From assembly GCA_013821985.1 (NCBI GenBank), contig PNJQ01000005.1, positions 1 through 64,000 of the forward strand: 64,000 bases of DNA. The letters are read 5' to 3'. Each line of letters opens with the position of its first letter. Position 1 is the stretch's first letter. The notes under the pieces are model-generated. The model made no database searches and was not told where the DNA came from. It was given only the letters and a program-made list of their open reading frames with translations. Source of the DNA: Opitutus sp. GTDB lineage: Bacteria > Verrucomicrobiota > Verrucomicrobiia > Opitutales > Opitutaceae. Made by a program: the position numbers and the translations under genes. This document shows, piece after piece, positions 51,648 to 60,285 of the stretch.

Positions 51648-53825
51648 TCAGAATTCCAGCGTGTAGCGGAGCGTCAATGTGCGTCCGCGGCCGGCGAAGT
51701 AGGTGTCGTTGCTGAGGGCGGCGTTGACGTCGGCCTGCACGTAGTAGCCGAAGTAGTGCCGGTTGAGCAGATTCTCGATGCCCAGGCCGAACGTGCCGCG
51801 CGAGGTCCGCCAGGTGGCGGCGGCGTCGAACAGCGTGTAGCCGGCGAAATGCTCCTCGAACCGCGTGGTGTTCGTATTGCGGCCGATGTTGATGTCGCGG
51901 TCGAAGAACGTGCTGCTCTGCAGGCGGAGGCTGAGGTCGGGACGCGCGCGCCAGGTGACGCCGGTCATGAGTTTGTTCGGGCCCATGTTGCGCGCACCGA
52001 GGTCGAGATCAAGCGGTTGGCCGGCGGCGACCGCCGTCTGGCCGTCGAGCAGGGCCGCGGTGGCGTTGAGCGTCACGGTGGGGATCACGCGCCACTCGCC
52101 GGAAAATTCCGCGCCGCGCACTCTCGTCGGCACGCGATCGACGGAGCCGATGCCGAGGTTGTTGATGCGGACGACGCTCGAGAGGTCGGACTTGGACTCG
52201 TAAACGCTCAGCGAAGCGCTGCCGCGCTCGCCGCGCCAGCTGAGGCCGGCCTCGTTGTTCTTGGTCAGCACCGGCACGAGTGCGACGAGGCGACCGACGC
52301 TGCGGTCCGGTTGGTTGACCGCGCGGAGGATGAGCCCGACGTCGGGCAGGCCGAAGCCTTCGGTGTAGGCGTAGAAGGCGGAGAACCCTCGGCCGAGCCG
52401 CACGATGCCGCCGAGGTTGAACACGGGTTCGTCGAAACTCAGCGTGCCGCCGCGAACCGTCTGCCGGCCATAGTAGGCGAGCGTCTGGTAGGTGGCGACA
52501 TCGAGTTCCGCGTTTTCGAAGCGCACGCCGCCGCGCAGCGTAACCGGGCCGCGTTCGTATTCCGTCTGCACGAATGGCGCGAAGCTCGTGTAGTCGAGCG
52601 GCGGCACCCAGGTGCGATTGGTGCCGGCAAGACGCTGGCGGGTGTTGTCGTTGAGCCAGTCGAGCCCGCCCGTGAGTTCGAGGCCGGTGACAAACGTGTC
52701 GCGACGCGCGTAGGTGATCTTCGCGCCGCTCTTATCTGCGACGATTTCGGATTGATCGTAGAGCGTGCCGGCGGGCGCGAGGGCGGTGTCCTGGAAGGTG
52801 ACGGTGTTTGTGGCGCCGTAAAGCGAACTGAAATCCTGGAGGAAAAACTGCGCGGTCAGGAGCCCGTCGAGGAGCGAGCGGTGCGTGTAGTCGAGGCTGA
52901 ACGTGTTGATGAGATTGCGGGCCGGCATGCCGGGCGGCGTGCCGCGCGCGGAGGTGGTGGGCAGGCCGAGCGCGCGATTGCCGGACACGAGCCGATAGTC
53001 GCCGTCCCCCTCGAGGTCGTAGCGATTGGCGGAGAACTGCAGTCGTTGGGCGGCGCCGAATTCGTAGCCGGCTTTCACGAAGAGATCGTAGCCGAAGCTG
53101 TCAACGGTGTCGCCCTGCACGGTGTCGATGCCGATGGCGCGACCGTCCGCGTCATAACGCATGCCGTTGCGCTGCACGCCGGCGAAGGCGAGGAGGTCGA
53201 GCGAACCCTGCTTGTGCTGGAACGCGTAGCCGGCCTTCCAGCTGAGGTCGTCGTCGCGCCCCTGCGTCGCGGCCTGCGTGGTGAACGTCTGGCGCGTGCC
53301 TTCGGCGCGGGCGGTTTTTGTGATGTAGTTGATGATGCCGCCGGTCGCGCCCGCGCCGTGGATGGCGTTGGCGCCGCTGACGACCTCGATGCGATCGATG
53401 ATGAGCGGGTCGGCGAAGTATCCTTCCCGCATGCCGGACCGCAGCGGGTTGGACTGCGGGATGCCGTCGAGCAGGTAGAGGATGGGGCGGCCGCGCAGGG
53501 TTTCGCCCGTCTGGGTGAGTTTCTGCCGGCTCGGCGCGAAACCCGGCACGAAGGTGGCGAGGGCCTGCGACGGGTCATCGGCGATCAGCAATTGCGTGTC
53601 GAGGTCGCGGCGCGTGATGACCTCGATAGCGCCGGGAATTTTCTCGAGCGCTTTCTCGGTGCGCGTCGCGGTGGTGACGAAATTCTCCAGCCGGATCGTG
53701 GCGGAGTCGTCCTCGGCGAAAGCCGCGGTCGCTGGCGCTTGCGCGTAAGCGAGAGGAAGGAGCGCGGCCGTGAGGCCGCTGGAGAGAAAGGCGCGCCGGA
53801 GCGCGGAGCGAAAAGGGAAGGACAT
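51648..53825 (-). CDS. TonB-dependent receptor (siderophore type)
   Basis: 725 aa from the ATG at 53825. Signal peptide (AALLPLAYAQ), TonB-box region (IRLENFVTTATRTEKALEKIPGAIEVITRRDL), plug with YLLDGIPQSNPLRSGM and EVVSGANAIHGAGATGGIINYITK, and a full barrel ending LTLRYTLEF. It probably imports a ferric siderophore. It is second of two adjacent receptor genes in the operon below the Fur-like boxes. Confidence 0.9.
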   Translation of the reverse strand: MSFPFRSALRRAFLSSGLTAALLPLAYAQAPATAAFAEDDSATIRLENFVTTATRTEKALEKIPGAIEVITRRDLDTQLLIADDPSQALATFVPGFAPSRQKLTQTGETLRGRPILYLLDGIPQSNPLRSGMREGYFADPLIIDRIEVVSGANAIHGAGATGGIINYITKTARAEGTRQTFTTQAATQGRDDDLSWKAGYAFQHKQGSLDLLAFAGVQRNGMRYDADGRAIGIDTVQGDTVDSFGYDLFVKAGYEFGAAQRLQFSANRYDLEGDGDYRLVSGNRALGLPTTSARGTPPGMPARNLINTFSLDYTHRSLLDGLLTAQFFLQDFSSLYGATNTVTFQDTALAPAGTLYDQSEIVADKSGAKITYARRDTFVTGLELTGGLDWLNDNTRQRLAGTNRTWVPPLDYTSFAPFVQTEYERGPVTLRGGVRFENAELDVATYQTLAYYGRQTVRGGTLSFDEPVFNLGGIVRLGRGFSAFYAYTEGFGLPDVGLILRAVNQPDRSVGRLVALVPVLTKNNEAGLSWRGERGSASLSVYESKSDLSSVVRINNLGIGSVDRVPTRVRGAEFSGEWRVIPTVTLNATAALLDGQTAVAAGQPLDLDLGARNMGPNKLMTGVTWRARPDLSLRLQSSTFFDRDINIGRNTNTTRFEEHFAGYTLFDAAATWRTSRGTFGLGIENLLNRHYFGYYVQADVNAALSNDTYFAGRGRTLTLRYTLEF

Positions 53826-53881
53826 GAAGGAGACGAAAGGTGGCGTCGCCCCGCGGGCGGGCGACGCGCGCTGGAAAGGGA

Positions 53882-56071
53882 TTAGAACTCGAAGCGGAGA
53901 CCGGCGTAGAAGTTGCGGCCGTTGGCCGGATCGATGCCGTTGGAGCGGACGCGGCTCCAGTAGTCCTCGTCGAAGAGATTGTTCACCCCGGCGAGGACGG
54001 CGACAGCGGCGTCGCGGCCCGCGATTTGACCGCGCCACGCGTAGGCCTCGGCCGTGAGATCGAACACGGTGTAGGCTGGAATCAGCCAGTCGGCCGTGGC
54101 CGTGCGCGTGTTGCCGTCGTCCGCAAAATGCTCGCTCAAGTAGGTGCCGAGGAGGGCAAGTTTCAGGCGGCCCGGGAGGCGCAGCACGAGACCGCTGCGG
54201 ACAGAGAGTTTCGGGGCAAACTGCGGGGTGCGGCCCTCGAGCGGACCCGAAACAAATTCCGCATCGAGCAATTGAACGTTGCCGTGCCAGGCGAGAGAGA
54301 GCGCTTGGTCGTCGTCGCTGCGAAACTGGCGCCAGAGGTCGATCTCGGCTGCGGCGGAAATGCCTTGGTTGAGGGATCGACCGACGTTCTGCAGATTCGA
54401 ACCGACGCGGCCGAAGCGGTTGTCGTAGTCGATGGCGAACGCCGACACGTCGATCCACGCCCCGGGCGCCGGACGCGCGCGCCAGCCGAACTCGTAGTTC
54501 ACCACGTGCCCGGGTTCGAGGCGGTCGCTGACCGTATCGGCTGCGCCCGTGGGGATGAGATCGCCGTAGGTGGCAGGCTTGTAAGCGGTCGAAACATTGG
54601 CGTAGAACTCGCCTCCGCGCCCGAACTCGTAGGTCGAACCAAGGCCGGCGAGCGGCTGCGTCGTGCGATCAGTGGTGACAAGCAGCGCGCGTCCTGCGGC
54701 CGTGCGGGCATCGTTTTGTCCCTCGTTCACGTGCTGACGAAGAAATTCCAGGCGCGCGCCCGGCGTAACGGTGAGCTTACCCGAGCGGAAAACGTGTTCT
54801 CCGAACAAGGCGAGATACTGGCTGTCGCGTTCGGCTTGGTAGGTGCGCACGCCGGCTTCGGCGTCCGCGGTGGCGCCGCGGCGGTTGGAGATTGGCGAGT
54901 CGATCTGCATCGCGGTCGCTCCGACGACGAAGGTCTGGCGGTCGTCACCCCGCGTGTAGTCGCGACGATAGCGCACTTCACCCGCGGTCGTGTAATATTC
55001 GTGCAGTGTGAGCGTGTTGTTGTTGGCGGTCAGGGCACGTCCGAACGCGGAGCCGTTCTGGCGCTTGCTGAAACGCGAGAATTTGCTCGCCCAGACGGAA
55101 GCTGAGAGGCTGGCGTCGGCGGCGAAATCGCGCTCGTAGCGCACGACGGCGGCCGTCCGTTCCACGCGGACGCGATCGTGGAGATTTTGCGTCTGCGTCC
55201 GCGCATCCTCGTAGGTCAACAGGCCCGCGCCCCGCGCGAGGGTGAGACCGCCCGGCTCGCCGGAATCGGCGTCGTAGGCGTCGAGGTCCACGATCAGGCG
55301 TGCGTCGCGACCGGCATCGAGGACGAATTTCACCGAACCGCCGTTGAGTTCGAAGTCGCTGTTGCGGTCACGGAAACTATCGCCGCTGCGGTGGTCGAAG
55401 TGCGCGAGGTAGCCCACGCCGCCGATGCCGCCCTCGAGGGTGCTGAACGTGGAGTAGAGGTTGTCCGAGCCGAAGATGTGCTGCGTCGTCAGCGAGGCGA
55501 GGTGCTCGCGGCTCGGCAAGTGCGTGACAAAATTCAGCGTGCCGCTCGGCTGCGGGCCGTAGAGCAGCGCCGCGCCGCCGGCGACGAACTCGAGGCGGTC
55601 GACGGACTCGAACGGTGGCGCGTAATAGACGGTGGGGTAGCCGAACGGATCGAGAACGAAGGGAATGCCGTCCTTCAGCACGAGCATGTTTTGCGACTCG
55701 TGCGGATCGCCGATGCCGCGGTAATTGAGCGAAAGGAGTGACGCGTTCGAGAGTTCGCTGGTGAGGAGGCCCGGCGTCTTGGAGAACGCCTGACGGTAAT
55801 TGTCCGTCTGGATCTGCGGCATCGCGTCGAAGTCGATCACGATGGTCTTTTTGCCCGTGAAGCTGACGGCGCCCTGCGTCTGCGGCATGAACGGCGCCTG
55901 GACCTTGTCGTCGCGGATCGTCTCGGCGACGACCGTGAAGTCGGAAAGCCGCAGCGCCTGTTCGGGCGCGGCCAGGACCTCGGCGGATTGCGCCGCCGCG
56001 GCGAGCGGGAGCGCCATCGCGGCCAGCACGGCGGCGTGCAGCGAACGGGTGAACGGGATCTGGGTTTGCAT
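53882..56071 (-). CDS. TonB-dependent receptor (FecA-like)
   Basis: 729 aa from the ATG at 56071 (signal peptide AAVLAAMALPLAAAAQ). Plug motifs include LSLNYRGIGDPHESQNMLVLKDGIP and EFVAGGAALLYGPQPSGTLNFVT; GEFYANVSTAYKP and a C-terminal NFYAGLRFEF mark the barrel. Similarity is to receptors for ferric citrate or other ferric chelates. There is no N-terminal STN/signalling extension and no ECF sigma gene nearby, so regulation is presumably by Fur alone. Confidence 0.9.
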   Translation of the reverse strand: MQTQIPFTRSLHAAVLAAMALPLAAAAQSAEVLAAPEQALRLSDFTVVAETIRDDKVQAPFMPQTQGAVSFTGKKTIVIDFDAMPQIQTDNYRQAFSKTPGLLTSELSNASLLSLNYRGIGDPHESQNMLVLKDGIPFVLDPFGYPTVYYAPPFESVDRLEFVAGGAALLYGPQPSGTLNFVTHLPSREHLASLTTQHIFGSDNLYSTFSTLEGGIGGVGYLAHFDHRSGDSFRDRNSDFELNGGSVKFVLDAGRDARLIVDLDAYDADSGEPGGLTLARGAGLLTYEDARTQTQNLHDRVRVERTAAVVRYERDFAADASLSASVWASKFSRFSKRQNGSAFGRALTANNNTLTLHEYYTTAGEVRYRRDYTRGDDRQTFVVGATAMQIDSPISNRRGATADAEAGVRTYQAERDSQYLALFGEHVFRSGKLTVTPGARLEFLRQHVNEGQNDARTAAGRALLVTTDRTTQPLAGLGSTYEFGRGGEFYANVSTAYKPATYGDLIPTGAADTVSDRLEPGHVVNYEFGWRARPAPGAWIDVSAFAIDYDNRFGRVGSNLQNVGRSLNQGISAAAEIDLWRQFRSDDDQALSLAWHGNVQLLDAEFVSGPLEGRTPQFAPKLSVRSGLVLRLPGRLKLALLGTYLSEHFADDGNTRTATADWLIPAYTVFDLTAEAYAWRGQIAGRDAAVAVLAGVNNLFDEDYWSRVRSNGIDPANGRNFYAGLRFEF

Positions 56072-56157
56072 GGTAGGAAAAGGGCGGGCGCCAGCCGGGA
56101 AAGAACGTTTCGAACCGGGGATTGAGGGCTGGCGTCCGTTGGAAAGGAGCGGGGAGT

Positions 56158-56595
56158 TCACGAGGCGGGCAGGATCGGGCGGAACGTGAAGCGCACGCGC
56201 GGCAGCGCAGGGCCGGCGAGATCGAGGCTGGCGAGGCAGGAATTGACGAGTTCGTCGAGACGCGCGGCGTCCAGCGGCAGCTCGCGCGTTATCCACGGCG
56301 CGGTGCGATCCGGCCGCACTTGCGCCACGATGCGCCGCTGCACCCAGCGGCGGACGCGGTAGAACGCGAGGTAGTGGCGTCCGTCGAGGCACGCGCGAAG
56401 CCGGAACAGTTGCACGAGGCACGCCTCGGCATCGCGCCCGTCGGCGAGCAGCGAGCGCAAATCGAGTGCGAGATCGAACAACTCGCACTCGCCGACGCCG
56501 AGCTCGGCCAGAAGCCCGTCGAGCGTCGCCGCACCGTCATGAAACGGGCAGAGCGGAGCGATCGAAGCGAGCGGAGCAGTGAGCGTTAGGTTCAT
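56158..56595 (-). CDS. Hypothetical protein heading the iron-type operon
   Basis: 145 aa; not recognised. It has an acidic-hydrophobic N-terminal half (LDGLLAELGVGECELFDLALDLRSLLADG) and an Arg-rich second half (FYRVRRWVQRRIVAQVRPDR). No signal peptide. It starts 22 bp from the first Fur-like box and lies 86 bp before the first receptor gene. As the promoter-proximal gene it is presumably iron-repressed. Confidence 0.7.
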   Translation of the reverse strand: MNLTLTAPLASIAPLCPFHDGAATLDGLLAELGVGECELFDLALDLRSLLADGRDAEACLVQLFRLRACLDGRHYLAFYRVRRWVQRRIVAQVRPDRTAPWITRELPLDAARLDELVNSCLASLDLAGPALPRVRFTFRPILPAS

Positions 56596-56616
56596 TGAGA
56601 ACGAGTCGCAGTGAGT

Positions 56617-56633
56617 GTGAGACTTAATCTCAC
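56617..56633. promoter_or_regulatory. Fur-like box 1
   Basis: GTGAGACTTAATCTCAC: an inverted repeat fitting the 7-1-7 layout of Fur sites (TGAGAxT-N-AxTCTCA). It is 22 bp upstream of the operon's first start codon and in the divergent gap with aroB. Confidence 0.6.
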
Positions 56634-56647
56634 GTCAATGAGGAATT

Positions 56648-56662
56648 TGAGATTTCGTCTCA
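56648..56662. promoter_or_regulatory. Fur-like box 2
   Basis: TGAGATTTCGTCTCA, a second weaker copy of the same inverted repeat, about 31 bp centre to centre from box 1 (about three helical turns). Confidence 0.5.
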
Positions 56663-56683
56663 CGAATAGCACACAAAAGCGCG

Positions 56684-56712
56684 TTGACTGGCGTAAATTG
56701 CTGCGCTTTAAG
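56684..56712 (+). promoter_or_regulatory. Possible sigma-70 promoter of aroB
   Basis: TTGACT and TTTAAG are separated by 17 bp. Transcription would start about at the GTG at 56719, implying a near-leaderless mRNA if both calls are right. Confidence 0.4.
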
Positions 56713-56718
56713 GATTCA

Positions 56719-57804
56719 GTGAGTGCCGTTCTTCAGGTTAAAGTCGCCGATCACAGGTATCCCATTAATTTTCAAGCGGACTGCGGTGGGACTATCGCAC
56801 GAGAAGTCGCAGCGGGGTATGGAGAAGGGCGACGGGGTTTTCTGGTGACCGACGAACAGATCGCGACGGCCCAGGCGGCGTTTCTCGCGGTGGCATTCGG
56901 CAAAATGCCATCGCTCGCTCTACCCGCCGGTGAAGGAACGAAATCGCTCACGCAGCTGGGCGTGATTTGGGATTTTCTCGCGGAGCACCGCGCGGATCGC
57001 CGCAGCGTGGTGTGGCTGGTGGGCGGTGGGGTCGTCGGCGATCTCGGCGGTTTTGCGGCGGCGACGTATCTGCGCGGGATCGACTGTGTGCAGGTGCCCA
57101 CAACGCTCCTCGCGATGGTGGACAGCTCAGTCGGAGGGAAAACCGGTCTGAATCTCTCCGCGGGCAAGAATCTCGCCGGCGCGTTCCATCATCCGACGGC
57201 GGTGCATATTTGTCCGGCGTTCCTGCAGACGCTGCCACCGCGCGAATTCGCGGCCGGCGCGGCCGAAGTGATCAAATACGGTCTGCTGGGCGACGCGGCA
57301 CTATTCTCCATGCTGGAAACCCAGCCGCTCGCGCCCGATCGGCCCCAGCTCACCGAAATCATCCGCCGCTGCTGCGCGCTGAAGGCGGCCGTGGTTGAAA
57401 GCGATCCGCAGGAAACCGCGGCCGAGAACGGGCGCGCGTTGCTCAATCTCGGGCACACCTTCGGCCACGCGATCGAGCGGGTCGCGGGCTACGGCGCGTA
57501 TCTCCACGGTGAAGCCGTCGCGGTCGGCCTGTGCGCGGCGGCGCGCCTTTCGCGTGACCTCGGCCTGGTCAACGAGACCGAGGTCGCGCGCATCGACCGC
57601 TGCGTCGCAGCGCACGGACTGCCGACGCGCTTGCGCGAACCGCTGCCGCTCGCGGCGTTGCTCAATGCGATGGCGAACGACAAGAAAAACCGCGGCGGCG
57701 CGCTGCGCTTCGTCGTGCTCGAAACGATCGGGCGCGCGGTGACGCGCGGTGATGTTCCCGCCGCCGCCGCGGAAGCCGTCTGGCGCGAACTCGGCGCCGT
57801 ATGA
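56719..57804 (+). CDS. aroB: 3-dehydroquinate synthase
   Basis: 361 aa with the GTG at 56719 (AAGGA just upstream). The ORF-track start at 56611 would run through both Fur-like boxes and encode a non-family N-terminus. It converts DAHP to dehydroquinate in the shikimate pathway. NAD- and metal-binding motifs are GEGTKSLTQLGVIWDFL, VVWLVGGGVVGDLGGFAAATYLRGI, TTLLAMVDSSVGGKTGLNL, KNLAGAFHHP and LGHTFGHAIE. Confidence 0.94.
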   Translation: MSAVLQVKVADHRYPINFQADCGGTIAREVAAGYGEGRRGFLVTDEQIATAQAAFLAVAFGKMPSLALPAGEGTKSLTQLGVIWDFLAEHRADRRSVVWLVGGGVVGDLGGFAAATYLRGIDCVQVPTTLLAMVDSSVGGKTGLNLSAGKNLAGAFHHPTAVHICPAFLQTLPPREFAAGAAEVIKYGLLGDAALFSMLETQPLAPDRPQLTEIIRRCCALKAAVVESDPQETAAENGRALLNLGHTFGHAIERVAGYGAYLHGEAVAVGLCAAARLSRDLGLVNETEVARIDRCVAAHGLPTRLREPLPLAALLNAMANDKKNRGGALRFVVLETIGRAVTRGDVPAAAAEAVWRELGAV

Positions 57805-57849
57805 TTTTTTGACTGCGCTGGCCGCCGCGCTCTGTAGGTTGGCGCTCCC

Positions 57850-58479
57850 ATGTCAGCCATCGACGAGGGCATCGTTCGGGAATACTTCGAGCAGGCCGGA
57901 TTTTTTGTCCGCCAAGCCCGCAAATACGCGCTCACCGCGCGCAAGGGCGCGGCCGACGAAGTCATCGACCTCGTGGTCTATAATCCCACCTGGCAGCGCG
58001 GCGCGCGCAAACCGGACTTCTTCCTTTTCGCGAACGAGCTGCCGTTCGTCCACCGCGCGGTCGTCAGCATCAAGGGCTGGCATGCCGCGGGCCGCTTTAC
58101 GCCGAGCACGCTGCGCAATCAGCCGGAGATTTTCCGCTTTCTCGAACAAAGCGTGCTGAAGGAGGCTTCGCGTTTTTTCCCGGCTGACGTCGAGGCGATC
58201 GACGGCGGCGGCTTGTTGAAGATTCTCGTGTTGCCCGGCCTGCCGACCGCGGAGCCGTTTCGCTCGCAGGCGGTCGCGATGTTGAAGGAAAAGGGCGTCG
58301 ATGCCGTGATTTCGTTCCGCACGATGCTGCTCGATCTGATCGACAAGGTGGAACTCAACCGCAACTACGGCAAAAGCGACACGCTCCAACTCATCCGCGT
58401 GCTCAAGAATTACGACCTGTTGCAGGACCCGCAGCTCGATCTGCTGCCGGAACGCGCGGCGAGACGCTCGAAGGAATAG
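57850..58479 (+). CDS. Conserved hypothetical protein, possible PD-(D/E)xK-like fold
   Basis: 209 aa; not recognised with certainty. The N-terminal YFEQAGFFVRQARKY, then DEVIDLVVYNP and VVSIKGWH, gives an E...D...(V)SIK order that resembles PD-(D/E)xK nuclease-like folds. The C-terminal half is helical (FRTMLLDLIDKVELNRNYGKSDTLQLIRVLKNYDLL). It lies between aroB (45 bp) and lpxA (9 bp), so it is probably cotranscribed with lpxA. A nuclease role is only a guess. Confidence 0.7.
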   Translation: MSAIDEGIVREYFEQAGFFVRQARKYALTARKGAADEVIDLVVYNPTWQRGARKPDFFLFANELPFVHRAVVSIKGWHAAGRFTPSTLRNQPEIFRFLEQSVLKEASRFFPADVEAIDGGGLLKILVLPGLPTAEPFRSQAVAMLKEKGVDAVISFRTMLLDLIDKVELNRNYGKSDTLQLIRVLKNYDLLQDPQLDLLPERAARRSKE

Positions 58480-58488
58480 TTTCACCTC

Positions 58489-59232
58489 ATGATCCACCCG
58501 ACCGCGATCATCGAACCCGGCGCGCAACTCGGCGCGAACTGCGTCGTCCACGCGCACGCCGTCATCACGAAACACGCCGTGCTCGGCGACGGCGTGGTGG
58601 TGCACCCGTTCGCCGTCGTTGGTGGCGATCCGCAATACCTCAAGTTCGACCCGACGACCGAAAGCCACGTGCGCGTCGGCGCTGGCACCGTCATCCGCGA
58701 GCATTGCACGCTCAATCGTTCGATCCACGCGGGCCAGGCGACGACGATCGGCGCGCGCTGCTTCCTCATGGCGAACGCGCACGCCGGCCACGATTGCGAA
58801 GTCGCCGACGATGTCGTGCTCGCCAACAACGTCATGCTCGCGGGTCACGTGAGCGTTGGGAGTTTCACCTTCGTTGGCGGGGGAGCCGGCATTCACCAGT
58901 TTGTCCGGATCGGCGAAGGCGTGATGGTCGGCGGACTCACGCGGCTCACGAAGGATGTCGCGCCGTTCCTCCTCGTCGCCGAGCGCGACGAAGTGCCCGG
59001 CTTCAACCTCGTCGGTCTCAAGCGCCGCGGTTTCAGCCGCGAGACGATCCTCGAAATCAAGGCCTGCTACGCGCGCGTCTTCTCCGGCGGCGACCCGCGC
59101 CCGCACGCCAAGGCACTGCTCGGGACCGGCGTGAAAAGCGCCGAGGCGCGCCGCTTCCTCGAGTTCTTCACCGGCGGCAAACGCAGTTTCGCGCGACCCC
59201 AGAAGGAATGCAGCGCGAACGAAGAAACCTAA
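58489..59232 (+). CDS. lpxA: UDP-N-acetylglucosamine acyltransferase
   Basis: 247 aa. First enzyme of lipid A synthesis, in the cytoplasm. Left-handed beta-helix hexapeptides begin IHPTAIIEPGAQLGANCVVHAHAVI; VGGDPQYLKFD, VIREHCTLNRSI and MANAHAGHDCEVADDVVLANNVMLAGHV (catalytic His in the last) follow, with the helical C-terminus. It indicates a lipopolysaccharide-bearing outer membrane. Confidence 0.94.
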   Translation: MIHPTAIIEPGAQLGANCVVHAHAVITKHAVLGDGVVVHPFAVVGGDPQYLKFDPTTESHVRVGAGTVIREHCTLNRSIHAGQATTIGARCFLMANAHAGHDCEVADDVVLANNVMLAGHVSVGSFTFVGGGAGIHQFVRIGEGVMVGGLTRLTKDVAPFLLVAERDEVPGFNLVGLKRRGFSRETILEIKACYARVFSGGDPRPHAKALLGTGVKSAEARRFLEFFTGGKRSFARPQKECSANEET

Positions 59233-59300
59233 ACGCGGAGCACGCGGAGGACGCGCAGCAATCGCACCTTCTCCGCGGAACTCCGCGCTCTCCGTGTTGA
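59229..59300. repeat. Imperfect inverted repeat spanning the pdxA start
   Basis: ACGCGGAGCACGCGGAGGA and its rough complement CTCCGCGGAACTCCGCGCTC flank a short AT-rich centre. The motif is of the CTCCGCGT type that recurs between genes in many GC-rich bacteria. The GTG/TTG start of pdxA lies in the right arm. Confidence 0.55.
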
Positions 59301-60235
59301 AAAAAGAATTACCACCTCTCGCCTTCACGTGCGGCGACCCCGCCGGCGTCGGTCCGGAAATCATCGCGACCTGGCTCGCCGCTCATCCGGGTGAACACGC
59401 GCGCGTCGCCGTCATCGGCCCGGCGCGCTGGCTCGAAACGCTGCCCGCGACGATCCCGGCTGCGCAGAAAATTGCCGTCGGCCTCGAGGATTTCGTCGCG
59501 ACGCCTGGCCGGCCCGACGGCGATGGCGCCCTCGTCGCGTGGGCGGCGATGGAACGCGCGGCGAGCGGTTGCCAATCCGGCGAATTTTCCGGTGTCGTGA
59601 CCGGACCCGTAAGCAAGGAGCGGCTCGCGGCGATCGGTTACGAGTTTCCGGGGCAGACGGAATTTTTTGCCGCGCGCTGGGGAGGCGAACCAGTGATGTG
59701 CTTTTGCGGCGGCAAATTGCGCGTCGCGCTCGCCACGTGGCACGTGCCGCTGTGCGAAGTGCCGCAACTGCTCGGTCCGCAGCTGTTGCACCGCACGATC
59801 GCCGCGGCTGACCAACTCGCGCGCGCCGACGGCGTGGCGGCACCGCGCATCGGCGTGTGCGGCCTCAATCCGCACGCCGGCGAGAACGGCGTGCTCGGCG
59901 ACGAAGAGCGCGACTTCATCAATCCCGCGCTCACGAAATTGCGCGGCGAATTTCCCGCGCTCTCGCTCTGCCAGCCGGGTGATACGCTGTTCGCGCGCGC
60001 GTTGCGCGGCGAGTTCGACGTCGTGGTGGCGCTCTACCACGACCAGGGCCTCGCGCCGCTCAAGGTGATCGATTTTGACGAGGCGGTGAACGTGACGCTG
60101 GGTTTGCCATTTGTGCGGACGAGCCCGGATCACGGCACGGCGTTCGGCATCGCCGGGCAGGGCAGGGCGAGCGCGACGAGTTTCGCGAACGCGGTCGTCG
60201 TGGCGAAGCGCCTGATCGCGAGTCGGCAGAGCTGA
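59294..60235 (+). CDS. pdxA: 4-hydroxythreonine-4-phosphate dehydrogenase
   Basis: 313 aa from the GTG at 59294; the TTG at 59297 is equally possible. It makes the PLP precursor in the DXP-dependent vitamin B6 route. FTCGDPAGVGPEIIA, VVTGPVSKERL, LYHDQGLAPLKVIDFD and FVRTSPDHGTAFGIAGQG match PdxA, with metal-binding His residues. No usable ATG is present; the start lies in repeat DNA. Confidence 0.92.
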   Translation: MLKKELPPLAFTCGDPAGVGPEIIATWLAAHPGEHARVAVIGPARWLETLPATIPAAQKIAVGLEDFVATPGRPDGDGALVAWAAMERAASGCQSGEFSGVVTGPVSKERLAAIGYEFPGQTEFFAARWGGEPVMCFCGGKLRVALATWHVPLCEVPQLLGPQLLHRTIAAADQLARADGVAAPRIGVCGLNPHAGENGVLGDEERDFINPALTKLRGEFPALSLCQPGDTLFARALRGEFDVVVALYHDQGLAPLKVIDFDEAVNVTLGLPFVRTSPDHGTAFGIAGQGRASATSFANAVVVAKRLIASRQS

Positions 60236-60285
60236 TTCGCCGAATTGGGTTTGCCGGCCCGCCCGCCTCGCGCACGCTCCGCCGC

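Noticed and set aside
51426-53885. 819-aa plus-strand ORF
   Set aside because: Antisense shadow of the TonB receptor at 51648-53825.
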